Shown here piece by piece: positions 45,703-58,059 of a stretch of 64,000 nt of DNA. The notes under the pieces were generated by a model. The model searched no databases, was not told where the DNA came from, and saw only the letters and a program-made list of their open reading frames with translations. This stretch comes from Siphonodentalium dalli (taxonomy: Eukaryota > Mollusca > Scaphopoda > Gadilida > Siphonodentaliidae). Where the stretch lies: the NCBI GenBank assembly GCA_032622095.1, contig CP136062.1, forward strand, positions 158,032,875 to 158,096,874, read 5' to 3'. How positions within the stretch are numbered: position 1 is the first letter of the stretch; every line of letters starts with the position of its first letter. The position numbers were made by a program, and so were the translations under genes.

Positions 45703-46259
45703 TTAAAGGGGTACTGTATGCCATTTTCAATAAATTCCCGGTGATAACAACGATCTAATATCGATAATATATAGAAAAGTAAGTAATTTGAGACGAAGAT
45801 GTATTTTGTAAACGTTCAGGTTAATAGGCTATCTTAAAATCAAAGTTAATAATTTGATATAAATTTAATTTATGACTGGAGCCATAAATTAAATTACGCA
45901 TTTCCGCGTACAAGGCGTAATCAAATTAATTGACGGACAGTGGATTGGGAAACGCGTGGCACACATGATCGTGTAAAAAATTATGTTGATATGGGGCGTA
46001 AACTCAAGTCATTCACTGACTAGACTGATTATACAACGACTTAAATGAGTATATGGGACCAGTGTGCATATAATATAACATATATTTGATACATTTGCTT
46101 GAAAACGACAATTGGTATTTTCGCATTCCGGCTAATATGCCATCCGTAACATTACTTCGTACTCAACAGACTTACAAATAATGGAAATCGGGTTACCTTA
46201 TTCTACAACTCGGAGACTATAGAAACTAACAACAACATTTGAGAACAGTATCCCTTTAA
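45703..46259. mobile_element. TTAA MITE, second copy (opposite orientation)
   Basis: Starts TTAAAGGGGTACTGTA and ends ACAGTATCCCTTTAA. The 3' inverted end has decayed. Homologous to 35402-36001 read in reverse. Non-coding. Confidence 0.82.
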
Positions 46260-46289
46260 ATTTACTGTTTGTCATCGAAAATAGATTGC

Positions 46290-46760
46290 GTCACACTGAA
46301 CAGTGTTTGTGTTACGATGAGTTTTGTGGTACCTCACGAGTTCTGTAAAAAAAATCAACGCGTTATGTAGAAATTGTGGTCACGAGTTCTGTAGTAGAAA
46401 TTCAACGAATTGTGTAGTAAAAACAAAAATCGTCGCGTTTTGTTGCAAATTTTTAGTAAATTAAATTTTCACCGAACCGATCCGTGGAGAAACGGCGGAG
46501 TACCGAAGGACCAACATCAATTTGAGCTACAACGCCATTAACACAAAGTTACACAAATGGACATTGAATTTACTAAAAAATTATAACAAAACTCGGCGAT
46601 TTTTTTGTTTTTTATTACACAACCCGTTGATTTTCTACTACATAACTCGATCGTGACCTCAAATTACTACATAACTCGTCGATTTTACTACATAACTCGT
46701 CGATTTTACTACATAACTCGTAGGTTACTACACAACTTACGTAACAGCTTGTGTTCAGAC
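46290..46760. mobile_element. Foldback MITE with TACTACATAACTCG tandem motif
   Basis: Left part (CACGAGTTCTGTAGTAGAAATT.., GTCGCGTTTTGTTGCAAATT, TTTAGTAAATT) is complemented on the right (AATTTACTAAAAAATT.., TATTACACAACCCGTTG, TACTACATAACTCG). The right side carries about four tandem copies of TACTACATAACTCGTCGATT. No ORF beyond repeat translation. Confidence 0.78.
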
Positions 46761-46968
46761 CAGAGTGATGGAATATTTTGTCTAACTATTTTTTTCCTGC
46801 ATTTCCCTTATAAAACACTCGGAAAAAAAAACAGGTGGACCATGGGTGTTCATGGATCTACTCTTGTAAACTATGGCAAAGTCAGATAAACAATGATATA
46901 CTCTGGTGAAAACCACGTAAAGCCCGCGTAAAAAGGACACACTCTTGTAAATTCAACGTAATAGCATG

Positions 46969-47370
46969 CATGGAACCAAAATTGTCACTTTGGCTAAAAA
47001 TGGCTGTCAAAATGACGGCCAACATATGGAAAGTTGTAAGTATTGTCCCAGCGTGCCATGCAATCGCTTAAACGTTGTGGATGATGGATAAAATTGTCTG
47101 TTCTGGCGTACATGTATATACATTGGATACTAGCATTTGTGATTCATCTTGGATAAGTGTCACAATTGCATTACTAAAATTATTGGAAATTTCTCTCAAA
47201 TTCGGTTTGTACCATTTGTTTCAAGTACTATGGAACTATCTTTTGTGTTTATTGTTTTGATCCGTCTTAGATGCGTCACACTGATGTGTTTTTAGGAAAA
47301 AATACTCAAGCTGGCTTGCAAAATGTCCACAAAATTAGGTAGAAAAACATATACTTGAGTTATTGTGGAA
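46969..47370 (+). repeat. Interspersed repeat R, 5'-truncated, + orientation
   Basis: Begins abruptly at TGGAACCAAAATTGTCACTT, an internal point of R, and runs through GATGTGTTTTTAGG..ACTCAAG to the start of the minisatellite. The junction TTATTGTGGAAA.TGATAGCCA is the same one seen near 52760. Confidence 0.8.
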
Positions 47371-47394
47371 AGTGATAGCCACCAAAGGTCCGAC

Positions 47395-48620
47395 TCAAAA
47401 TGACATACAACCATGTTATATATACATAAACACAACACAAATGCCCATGTAGCCACTCGTCTATACACATACACCTCGCCATGACCACACAACAACACTT
47501 GGGTTTAGCCGTGAACCACAAACACAACTATACAGGCATGTGTCACCATTCAGGTACTGTGTATATACTCCTACACTTCATCTGTGACCATATAATCACT
47601 TTCTGTATAAATATTTACCATATTCGTGATCATACAGTCACTTATTGTATATCTATTCGCCTCACCATTGGCCATAAAATCACCCCCTGTGTATCAATTT
47701 GCCACATCCATGGCCATATATCCACTCAAGATAAACATATACAATGCAACATAACCATAAAGTCACTCGGGGTATAGATATAAACCTCACCAATGGCCAT
47801 ACAACCCTTTATGCCAATGCTCCGCACAAATGGCCATTCACATATTCCATGCTTTAATATACTCCTCACTCAAAACAATTCAGCCACTCGCTGTATACCC
47901 ATACACAACATTCGCGGTCATATAGTCACTTCTAGGTTATCAATTCACCTCAACATTGGCCATACGACCACTGCACTCCCTGTATACATATTGGCCGCAC
48001 TCATGGCCATATAGCCAATATATATATACAGTGTACATACACACCCCCACCAATGGCTATTATATAATCACTCCATCGACACCTCATCGTTGACCATACA
48101 CACTTCTATATATAGCAACACAACGCGCAGTACTTCACCATTGGTCATACAGTCACTGCCTGTAAGTATATATTTTCTTCACACCCATGACCATATACCC
48201 ACTCAAGATATACATATATACACACCACCCATGGCCATACAGTCAACCCAAGTATACATATATACCTCACCAATGGATATACCACGACCAATGGTATACT
48301 CCAGATTTGCAAATACACCTCGCCCATGACAATTCAGCCACTCGATGTATACTCATGCAACCCATCCATGACCATACGGCTACATGTTCTACATGTATAC
48401 CAATACATACACCAATGACAACGCAGACACGACAGAGATCATATACATCACATATACAACCATAACAACAATGGCACTTCATATATACCCACACGCCGCC
48501 AATGGCCATCCATGTATACTCCGGGTATGCATATACACTTCAACAATCATGACCGCACAGTAATTTCATGTACACATATATACATTACACATAAGCATAC
48601 AACCACTCCCTATTTTTAGC
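47395..48620 (+). repeat. Minisatellite, 42-45 bp unit (array 1)
   Basis: Degenerate units of CCATGACCATACAGTCACTC followed by .TGTATACATATACACCTCAC. Variants carry ATGGCCATA or GTATAC.TATTCACC. The His/Thr/Ile-rich and Tyr/Val-rich open frames here are translations of the array. It follows directly on an R repeat. Confidence 0.88.
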
Positions 48621-51600
48621 CCAGTCAATTAACAAAAATTCGTGACTGGCCGGATTAAAGCATGAAATTTGGTTCTTTGAACAAACGGTAATCTGTTTGG
48701 CGGGGGTGCCCGGACTACCAGATACTGGTGAGGAATAAATTTAGTATCCATGGCAACGGCATCTGGAAAATTGGAGGAAACGGGAAATACCTCTTTCTGT
48801 TAAACTAATTGGTACTATGTTTGATATTAGTATCTAAGTTGGGAACACAAGAGATTGCCTACTTCATAATATAAATGGGGAGAGACATATGTGTCAAGGT
48901 CGTCCACTAAGGTCAAGCTCATTAATAATATGTTCATTTACAACAAGTAATTCTACATTCATCTGCCCCTAAATGCATTTATTTCGCTAATAACCCCAAA
49001 CCATGCAATTTATGTAGAATCGGAGGTTTCTTGCCTTCAATTTGTTGTATGAACTGCCTTATAGATGTATTTCGTTTCCCAGTTTGAACTATTTGAATTG
49101 TCATGATCAGGGCCAGATTATGACAATTTTTTATCTGAGCTGCCCATCTTTGCCATGGTAATAGCCTGTCATTTGTTATAAAAACATGTGTTTTGTAAAA
49201 TGTTTTGTGAATTTTCAACAACATATGTTTTCATAAAGCCCTATACTGGAGACATTGGAACACGTAACAACGTTAACAAGCGTCCTATCACTTAGTGTCC
49301 TAAAATTGGTGTTACCATAGCAACAGTGTGTGATTTCTGAGAATTCTGGAAAATTATCATATATAAAGTATATTGGTCGGAAAATAATTACAGGATACAA
49401 GGACCGGGTGGGTGGGTGTCCCGAGCCCGGAATGCAGATTGTTTTCTGATGTCATGCAATTTTTTTCCAAAATCAGTTCTAAGACAAATTACAGCTTCAA
49501 AATGAATTGAAACAATCATATTCATATAGTAGTGCATGCTATAGTCTTATACAAGTGAGGGGGCTCTATATTTTAATTTTTTTTCCACAATTTGTCCCAT
49601 TAACAATTGAAACCATGGGGTGGGTCCGGTTTTGGTCGAGGAAAAAAATTGCAATAAAAAAAATCCATTCTCATCTTTTCTCATAGTTTATCATGGCTTT
49701 TTTAACTTATTATACATAAAGGATACCTGTGTGATTTGAGTGAATACCGGAAGTATCTCGTGAGTGGTCACAGTGAGATACTGGATGAAAATGAAACAAT
49801 AAACTAAAATAAAACAAAAGAAAACCAAACATAATAACCTAACGTAAAATATAAAACTGTATACAACTGCATATAACATAAATAATGTAACATAAATACA
49901 ACAAATTACATAAATAGTAACTAACATAGAAATTCATAATTAAAAGTTCTTGGTTCCCTCATTCCTTGAAATCCCGCTGGAAACCCTATTACTTTTAAAT
50001 AAATACCGGTAATGTATGACCCATTAGATTGATTTGCTGTCAAAAAGCCGAAAAACCGTTGGCCTCATTTGTTTATATTAATGATATCAGTCAAGATATT
50101 GAATAAACGATAAATACAGTGACCACGTGGTCGAAGTACATGGTCGATGTCGATACATGACTACAGTAACTTAAGTCACATAAAAACGTGTTGTTAACTG
50201 ATTGGAGCATTAAAAGGCTCAAGATTCAATCTCAGAGTATCTAATTTTCAAAATTTTCCGGGGGAAGCCCTCTGACCCCTCCCGTACTCTCCCCCTCAGC
50301 ATATCCTGCTGAGATACTAATCGGCTCGACATTTTGTAGGAGAGCTACTCGCCACTCGCCTAGAATGATTTTAAGGGGAGCTCCTCATTGCTCACCAGTG
50401 ATTTCCCACATGGATAGGACTGGAACTGTGTTTATTTAATCAAATTGATGGTGCTTTTACTTTACACATGCACATATTTTAACTTATTGCTAATAAGGGA
50501 CACAACTATTCTGTTAAAGTGGGTATTTTATCTTTATAACCATAAATATTTGAGTTTTTAAAGGTTTTGTTACTGGTTTTGTTGGCATATTTTTCAGCCA
50601 TGTGCTTTATTTGTTATTGTTTGTGGGTGTACTTGATCAGCGTTCTCTCAGTTCCGGTGCAGACACAATGAGAGACCCTTACCCTGCCAACAACACATTA
50701 TTTAGTAGAATTTACGAGATTTTTATCAATTTCGGGGGTGGGTGTCCCAGACATGGTGTGGAAAAAACTTACGGTCCCGGGTGGGTTGTTCCAGACCTGG
50801 GAGGAAAAAACTTACGCTCCCGGGGTGTTGGGTCCCCAAAACTGAAAAACACAAAATTTCCACCTTGTATCCGAGTTTTTTTTTAATGACCCCCCCCCCC
50901 TGATAGGACTGGACATATAGTTATATAATAATATTTATATAAATCTATTGTTCATAACGGACCGCAAGTACTCATCTCAAGGGTCAAGGTCATTGTGAAA
51001 GGTCAAGGCCATTGTAAAAAAAATGCTGTCCCATGAGCTGGTAGAACCCCTGAGCTTGAGGCCAGTCTAATGCTATAGGTTTTTGCGTTTTTCATGTTCA
51101 GACTTTTCTCCTACCGTGCCCAACTATGATCGGATTTTCAGGTTCAGATCTCTAATTTGTCTTCTACTGGCAGAACCATGGTCCGCCCAGTGCATGATCA
51201 CAAGTCTACTGATCCATTCAGAAAAGGCTATAATCCAGGCATGTGAAGGAACAGCCAAGCGGTGTGCAAATTGAATTACGCAAATTTATTAGAACACTTC
51301 TTCTTTGGTATTTTTATGTACCCTAATGTGTTACCATTATGATGTGGTGGGGGAAATGGTATCCCATATACGGGGGATGTCATTGGGATTGAATTTAACA
51401 CGCGATGTGTCATTCTGTGGGTATTGGAATACTCTATCCACCGGTAGCAAAAAATATATGACGTTGTCATTGATGACGTCACCAGATGTCAAACGGTCAT
51501 GCGATGGCAATGAAAACCCCAGTATAATAGTCAGGAAGCTGATAGGGTACTTCTGCACCACACACAATAGGTCTTAACTTCACCACACTCATTTTATTCC

Positions 51601-51699
51601 TTATTATGTCCCTCAACTTTTAATCAATGTTAACACGGAAAGAAAGTGTCCGCGTAAAACGAAACAAGATGGCGTCCAACATGATCGCCGTGTTTTAAG
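48621..51699. other. No gene recognised; G-rich repeat fragments and an X-box-like palindrome
   Basis: Contains GGTGGGTGTCCC-type fragments (about 49405-49440, 49618-49650, 50735-50850), a tandem GGTCAAGG..CATTGT.AA motif near 50980-51020, and GTTACCATAGCAAC at 49311-49324, which fits the RFX X-box consensus. A C-run lies near 50890. No exon was recognised. Confidence 0.5.
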
Positions 51700-52640
51700 A
51701 CGAGGCACTATAAGTTAGGTTGATGCAAATTATAGAGAGAAAATCTTGACAAATGTACACAAATATCTATATTATTTTAAAGCTAAGACAAAATTCTAGC
51801 ATTTTATGGTTAAAATCGGAACTCCCCATTCCAAGATAGGCACCAATATGGCCGCCGGAAGTGAAAAATGTGACTATTTTTCACTAATATTTTCTAGATT
51901 AGTTTCTGCTGTTTGGAACTGGTTGAGAATTACAAATTTATTTCTATTTTTCATGTTAACAGATCATTGCATTTCAAATATGAATCCATCGCCGCACGCT
52001 GCAACCCGCATTTGTTATATATTTTTTATGTTAACTGATCATTGGGGCAATGAAATATGACATTATGTGAGTAGCAAGCCCTTTGATCTCTCAAAATTAT
52101 TATTTTACAGAACGTGCTATAAACTTTCGCAAAAAATCACCATTGGGATTCTAGTCATATTACAAAAAGAAATGAGAGAACTGCGCATTAGTGAGGCATA
52201 CATTTACTTATGAAAATTCCAACTCAAAGGAACCAAAATTGTCACTTTGACTAAAAATGACCGCCAAAATATTATGGAAAAAGGTAGCTATATTTCCCCA
52301 GCACATATTGCAATCACTTACAAGTTGTGGTTCGTGAATACAATCGAATATAATCCTTCTATACATTGAATACTATCATTGCTGATGCACCTTAGTTAAT
52401 AGTTACTACTGTAACCACTGACATTACAAGACAATTGGATTTCCCTCTCACAAACGTTATATCAAAACGGCACAAATTTACTTTTGGACAATTGTTCTCA
52501 AGTAAAATGGAACTATCTTTGATATTAAAGGTGTTATCGTTTTGAACTGTCTTAAATGTGTCACAAGTGGGTGTTTTTTAAGACAAAATTACTCAAGATG
52601 GTTTGCAAAATGGCAATCAGATTTTGCAAAATTCCACATA
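51700..52640 (+). repeat. Interspersed repeat R, + orientation (most complete copy)
   Basis: Starts at GACGAGGCACTATAAG and runs through ATGGCCGCCGGAAGTGAAAA, GGGATTCTAGTCATATT, ATTCCAACTCAAAGGAACC and GGCAATCAGATTTTG. About 100-200 bases later it leads into minisatellite array 2. Together with the inverted copy at 54335-54870 it frames that array. Confidence 0.82.
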
Positions 52641-52854
52641 TATCCCGTACATTATTCTATGCTGTTCTGAAAAGGTAGCAAATTGTAACCCACTTGGTTA
52701 TTAAAATGTTACTTAATCAACTGACAACTAAACATCTCTATTAATTAGCATATACTTCAGTTATTGTGGAAACGATAGCCATCATATGCCCACCTTTGCG
52801 GCACACACGTGGCCATAGAGTTACTCTATATATAGACCAGACAAATATACCAGA

Positions 52855-53853
52855 CCAGACCATATAACCACTCACTTTATACACAAACACCTCGCCCATG
52901 ACCATGCAGCCACCATTGGGTATATACGTACGCCCCGCCCATGACCATACAACCGGGAGTCATCATACATGCACACCGGGTATACTCATACTCATACACT
53001 CATGACCCATGGCGATATAGTAACTCCCAGCATATATATTCACCACATGCATGATCATACAGTGGTGGACTATAATACACCTCACTATTGGCCTCCGTGT
53101 ATAAATATTCTCCACATCCATGGTCATAACCACTCAATATATACATATACACCCACCCATGACCATTGAATCGCTCCAGGTATTCATATACACCTCACCA
53201 ATGGCCATACAGCTAAATGCTTTATACACATACACCTCACCCATGACCATACAGCCACACTTGGGTATACATTTATATCCCACAAATGACATACAGACAT
53301 GAGTCACCATGCAGGTACACCGGTATATTCCTACACATGACCCATGACCATATGTTCACTTCCTGTATACCTATGCTCCACACTCAGGGTCATAGAGTCA
53401 CTCCTTGTACACATATTCACCTCACCCACTGCCATATAGCCACTCGAGATATACATATACACCCAGCCATATGCATGGCAACAGAGTCACTCCGTGCATA
53501 CATATACACCTCACCAATGGTCATATGGCCACCTGCTTTATAGACAAACACCTCACACAAAGACATACAGCAATAAATGGGTACACCGTACACCTCACAT
53601 ATGACCATACAGTAATGAGTCACCATGTAGGCACACCAGGTACACTCCTACGCCTGACCCATGACCACACAGTCACTCCATGTATACATATTCACCACAT
53701 TCATGATCATACAGTCACGCAATGTATACCTATTCACCTCAACATTACCCATACAGTCACGCATATACATATTCTCCACACCGATTGCTATATAACCACC
53801 AAAGATATACATATGCACCCTACCCATGACCATAGGATCACTCTAGGTATACA
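52855..53853 (+). repeat. Minisatellite, 42-45 bp unit (array 2)
   Basis: Same family as 47395-48620. The 188-codon His-rich open frame near 53405-53971 is a by-product of the array: period-like HIH / HDHTV repeats, running on into the hAT MITE. Interrupted at 53855 by a hAT-type MITE. Confidence 0.88.
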
Positions 53854-53854
53854 T

Positions 53855-54205
53855 AGTGTTTGTGCTGTCAGTAGCCAAATTGGCCAATGGACAATTTTTT
53901 TTCGAAATTGGCCAATAAAACATTCATTTGGCCAAACTTTCTTTCTACCCCAAATGGATACGGGAATCTAATTCAAAAGCGCTGAAAAGATCGACAATCC
54001 CGACGAAGTTAGGCGACGAAAGTATTTCGTACTTCGGAAATATCGTACCATGCAAATCTGCCTCCCGTCTAATAACAACCTGGCTTCACATAATGTTTTT
54101 TTTAATTTGGCCAAAAAATATTTGGCCAAAGTTTTTTTTAATTTCGCCAATACTATATTTGGCTAAACTTTTGGCCACAATATTTTTCGGTCCAGCGCAA
54201 ACACT
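53855..54205. mobile_element. hAT-type MITE inserted in the minisatellite
   Basis: 351 bp with 13-bp ends AGTGTTTGTGCTG and CAGCGCAAACACT (one mismatch) and flanks GTATACAT / GTATACAA, an 8-bp target duplication with one mismatch. Subterminal TTGGCCAA repeats and the internal block GACGAAGTTAGG.GACGAAAG match the larger hAT element at 34327-36252, so it is a deletion derivative of a related element. The minisatellite resumes after it. Confidence 0.85.
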
Positions 54206-54213
54206 GTATACAA

Positions 54214-54330
54214 AACACCTTACCAATGACCATACAGCTCTTCCATGTATACAAATACCCTACACACGGCCATTCATACCTTCCAGACTTGCATATACAT
54301 CATTCATAATCATATATTAACTTCGTGAGA
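54214..54330 (+). repeat. Minisatellite remainder (array 2, after the MITE)
   Basis: Two or three more units (ACCATACAGCTCTTCCATGT, CATTCATACCTTCC) before the inverted R copy begins. Confidence 0.75.
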
Positions 54331-54334
54331 GAAA

Positions 54335-54870
54335 ACTCCAATAGTTTCTGGTAATGTCAGTGGTTACAATAGTAATTATTAACCAGGTGTATCAGCAACG
54401 TTAGTATTCAATGTATAAGGCATATAAGTCAATTTTGTCAATCAACCACAACATGTAAGTGATTGCACGGCGGGCTGGGACAATATGTCTACTCCCCCGG
54501 TATCTTGGCTGTCATTTTGAGTCAAAATGACGATTTTCGTTCCATTGAGTTGGAATATTCATAAGTAAAGGTATGCATCACTTACACGCACAGTTCTGCT
54601 CATTTCTTTTTGTAATATGACTAGAATCCCAATGGTGATTTTTGGTGAAATTTTATACCGCATTCTGTAAACTTAAAAGTTTGAGAGCTCGGAAGGGCCT
54701 ACGGCCCACATAATGGCATATTCCATTGCTCCAATGATCAATTAACATAAAACATATATAATAAATGCGGGTTGCAGTGTGCGGCGATGGATTCAAATAT
54801 GAAATCCAAGATAGCTGCCGGCGGTCATGTTTTTAACGGATTTTGGAAAAATGGCTCCCATCTAGAGGTC
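54335..54870 (-). repeat. Interspersed repeat R, inverted orientation
   Basis: Reverse complement of the R copy at 51700-52640 (shared on the minus strand: ATGAATCCATCGCCGCACAC in near-identical form, and GTATAAAATTTCACC). With that copy it makes an R - minisatellite - inverted R unit of roughly 3.2 kb. At its outer side a block of about 30 bases (AAATCCAAGATAGCTGCCGG) is repeated in tandem about 160 bases later (54963). Confidence 0.82.
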
Positions 54871-56900
54871 ACCCCAAAGATCGTTATAAAGTTTTGAGTT
54901 GATCGGATGAGAGATATAGTTGGTCTGTATGGTGTGGCAAAGGATTTAGTCATGCAAACAGTGAAATCCAAGATAGCTGCCGGCGGCCATGTTTTTCATC
55001 GAAAATCATTCAAAAATGGTCAGAATTCATCAATAAAATGCGGTGTTATAAAGGTTTGTTGCCACACAAGGACTCCCGCCTACGGTCTCTCGCCATATTA
55101 ACAGTCAAGTTTTGATAAAAATCGACTGCCAATTGAGAAAAAAACACCACATACTGAAGGGATCTACAATCTAGATCAAAAGATATGGGGTGTGACAACG
55201 ACCGTACTACCAGGGAGTACGGGTACATAGCACTATGGATATGGACTGAGAGAATCATGCTCCCATGAGACCTTGAGTATCTGGGTGGAATGTTTAACAG
55301 AGAGGGTAAACTTGTATACACTAAATGGAGTTCCCGTCCCATACACCAAAAATTCAAAAGAAATTCTGAATCAAAAAGTGGCATAAATCAGATAACATTC
55401 ATTCAACCAAAACATTTTCGAAATTGGACCTGTATTATTATGATCCACATTTCACATCTGAGTCGAAAAGGGACATATCTCCATCCAAAATGATTGGACC
55501 AGACCCAACTGTGTGGATCAAGTGGGAGGGTTCAGTTGAAAATTCCAAGGCGTGCACCCCCAGCGGAGACACTCTAGCCACGTCCCTGATAACAGAACAC
55601 AGAACAACGTGTTTTTCATTTCTGCATAGATTGAAGATATGTTTTGTAACTGTGATGCCATAGGACATAATCGAATTACATGCAATAGTACAATAGGTAT
55701 AATTAATTTATGTGGTTGCCTTTTCCGGCAATAATAGCTTGGTTACCATGTAGATTTTAGCATACGACAATCTTCTAAAGTCTACTGACGTTGAAATGTT
55801 ATGATGTCAGTGATAAAATTTGAAACGGTTGCTATGGAAACAAGTACATTGGGTCCACCCAACATATTATTTGGAATAGACATGTATAACAAACTTACAC
55901 CGCGGATAGTATTACGCATTGAAGTTTTTTCTAAACGAAATTGAGGAAGTCCTACACAAAATGTCAATTGAAGTGGCCACTGTGACATTATTTGGGATAA
56001 TGGTTGTCATGGAAACCATAATTATGTTCATATAAGTCCACATTTTATCTCCGAAGTGAATGAATTTATGATATAGGACCTGTCGGTGGAATTAATTCTG
56101 AGAAATTATTCGCAAGCCTTATCATTTTCATTCGAAAATGGTAATTTTGCGATATTTTCGCTATCAGTTGCCATGGCAACACGATATATGTTATGTATTA
56201 AAATTACCAACTCAACCCGAAAACTCTAAAACTAATATTAACCCAACGCAATCGCTCTATATTTACTTTGTATGGCTATATTTAATGTTTATATGTGAGG
56301 GTAACATTAAAATTCACTTGATTTATCTTTAGCATAGTGTCCGGGTCGTTATTACCATTAAAAGTGGTATCTAAAAATGTGATGATCTAAACTTAAGGTT
56401 ATCAAAAGTAAACAATGACCATATAAATAAAGTATATCATATACCAAATTGAACATGGTGGTGACGCCCTATTGTTTTGTTCATTTATGAAGGGATTGCA
56501 TTTAAGACTAAGGCATTATGGTTGACGGCATATGAGACTACCAATAAAAAATAGACAGAAAAATGACACTTTTTTCAATTACCTTGACCTTAGTGGTTGA
56601 CCTTGACCATATATGTCCTATTAGCCCAGTTCATTTGATGGACCATTGATTGCACTATGAGTTCACATCATTTAATCAAAAACAAGTCTAATTGTTTCCA
56701 AACTGACATGTTTTCACTTTCCCCCAAATATTTTATGCCGATACCATGGAAACCAGAAATTCTCCTGAACCATGACCCACAGCCCGGGCACCCCCTCCAA
56801 AATTGTTTCCCATATCCCATATTGCATATCGGCAAAGTTTCATGCTTTAATCCGGTCTCACGATTTTGCTAAATTTTGACCCTAAATAACTGGGCTATTA
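54871..56900. other. No gene recognised; cluster of X-box-like palindromes
   Basis: Short open frames only. GTTGCCATGGCAAC at 56167-56180 is a perfect palindromic match to the RFX X-box consensus. Two near matches (GTTGCTATGGAAAC near 55829, GTTGTCATGGAAAC near 56003) lie upstream. Whether they are regulatory or part of a repeat cannot be told. Confidence 0.45.
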
Positions 56901-56904
56901 GTCA

Positions 56905-57030
56905 TACAGCCAACACCCATCCATGACAATAGTCACCAAAGGTACGGACGTATATCCCACACACGACCATACAGTCACTCTATATACATTGCATACCTAA
57001 ACAACACACATATGACCATGTAGCCACTGT
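56905..57030 (+). repeat. Minisatellite (array 3)
   Basis: A few degenerate units of the 42-45 bp family (ACCATACAGTCACTCTATA, CATATGACCATGTAGCCACT). Confidence 0.65.
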
Positions 57031-57404
57031 AATTATACTGTAGTGTTTTGGGTATCAATTAATTAACGTGGATGACAAATAAAACACCGAAAAGCCCGTG
57101 ATCGGAAGATATACAAATGAGGTCACATTTGACCCCGTCAACAACTGCGGGAGAGACAATCACGAAGTCAAACGAACACGGCTCGGCCAATTCCGGAACT
57201 GCACGGCGATGCTCTCCCGATGACGAACTTCCATCACTCGACCCACAATCTTCAAACCAACAACATATCTTACAATTATTGTCTATTCTATTGCCTGTTA
57301 TTCTACATGTAAATATTCCTGTTATATTATAAAGGTTAGTTAAACTTGTATGTTCGTATTTAATTAATAATGTAGTAAATAAAAATAACCCCTAATTAAA
57401 AATA
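57031..57404. other. Insertion between minisatellite pieces; small ORF of unknown meaning
   Basis: Holds a 71-codon + strand frame (57117-57332) with a Ser/Thr-rich middle and hydrophobic C-terminus (ILQLLSILLPVIL). It has no convincing acceptor and no domain, so a gene is not claimed. The sequence separates arrays 3 and 4 and may be an inserted element. Confidence 0.35.
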
Positions 57405-57630
57405 CGACAATACCCATACACCACTACAATAACCACACAAACAATCCTTGTATAGCTGTTCACCTAACACATGACCACACAGTCACCTCTTGTATACCTA
57501 TACATCTCAGCAACCATGGACACAATACCAATCACCATATAGCAACTCCTTCGCACCATGCATGACAATATAAAACTCCCTGTAGAACAATTCGCCTCAT
57601 CTGTGGCTACCCATTCGCTCCCTGTCTGCC
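57405..57630 (+). repeat. Minisatellite (array 4)
   Basis: About five degenerate units (CACATGACCACACAGTCACC, TATACCTATACATCTCAGC) of the same 42-45 bp family. Confidence 0.7.
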
Positions 57631-58059
57631 ACTGTGACATACACCATCTATTAAGTTGATGTTGATGCTAAAGGGTGCGAGTAGTAACATAGTATGGTTT
57701 CACTCGGCTCCGTTTAGCCGTTCTGTCAATTTCCGTTCAAACATATGGCCAGAATCCTAAAAAACATTTTTGGAAAAAATACATTTTTTTGTTTAAACAT
57801 ATTTTATTTGTTCATAATTTAATATATGGCAAAAGAGATTGGAGGACAAGTACTGTAGTCACTTAGAATACCCTCCTCTCCCTAAAAATACATAGTAGAG
57901 TACATCATTTTAATTGAATTAGTATTGCCTCGGAAGGCACTGTGACAACGAGAATGATACATATAGTAGACAATGGTTAATAACTAAGTGAGTCACAATT
58001 ATCTCTTGGGAACAGAGAATAATGCTCGGGATGAAGGTAAAACAAACAAAAAAACCTTT

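Noticed and set aside
53405-53971. 188-codon open frame rich in His, Thr and Ile
   Set aside because: It is a translation of the 42-45 bp minisatellite and runs on into a hAT MITE; no conserved domain or splice context.
57117-57332. Small + strand frame with hydrophobic C-terminus, possible GPI-type tail
   Set aside because: No polypyrimidine acceptor and no upstream exon; sits between minisatellite pieces.
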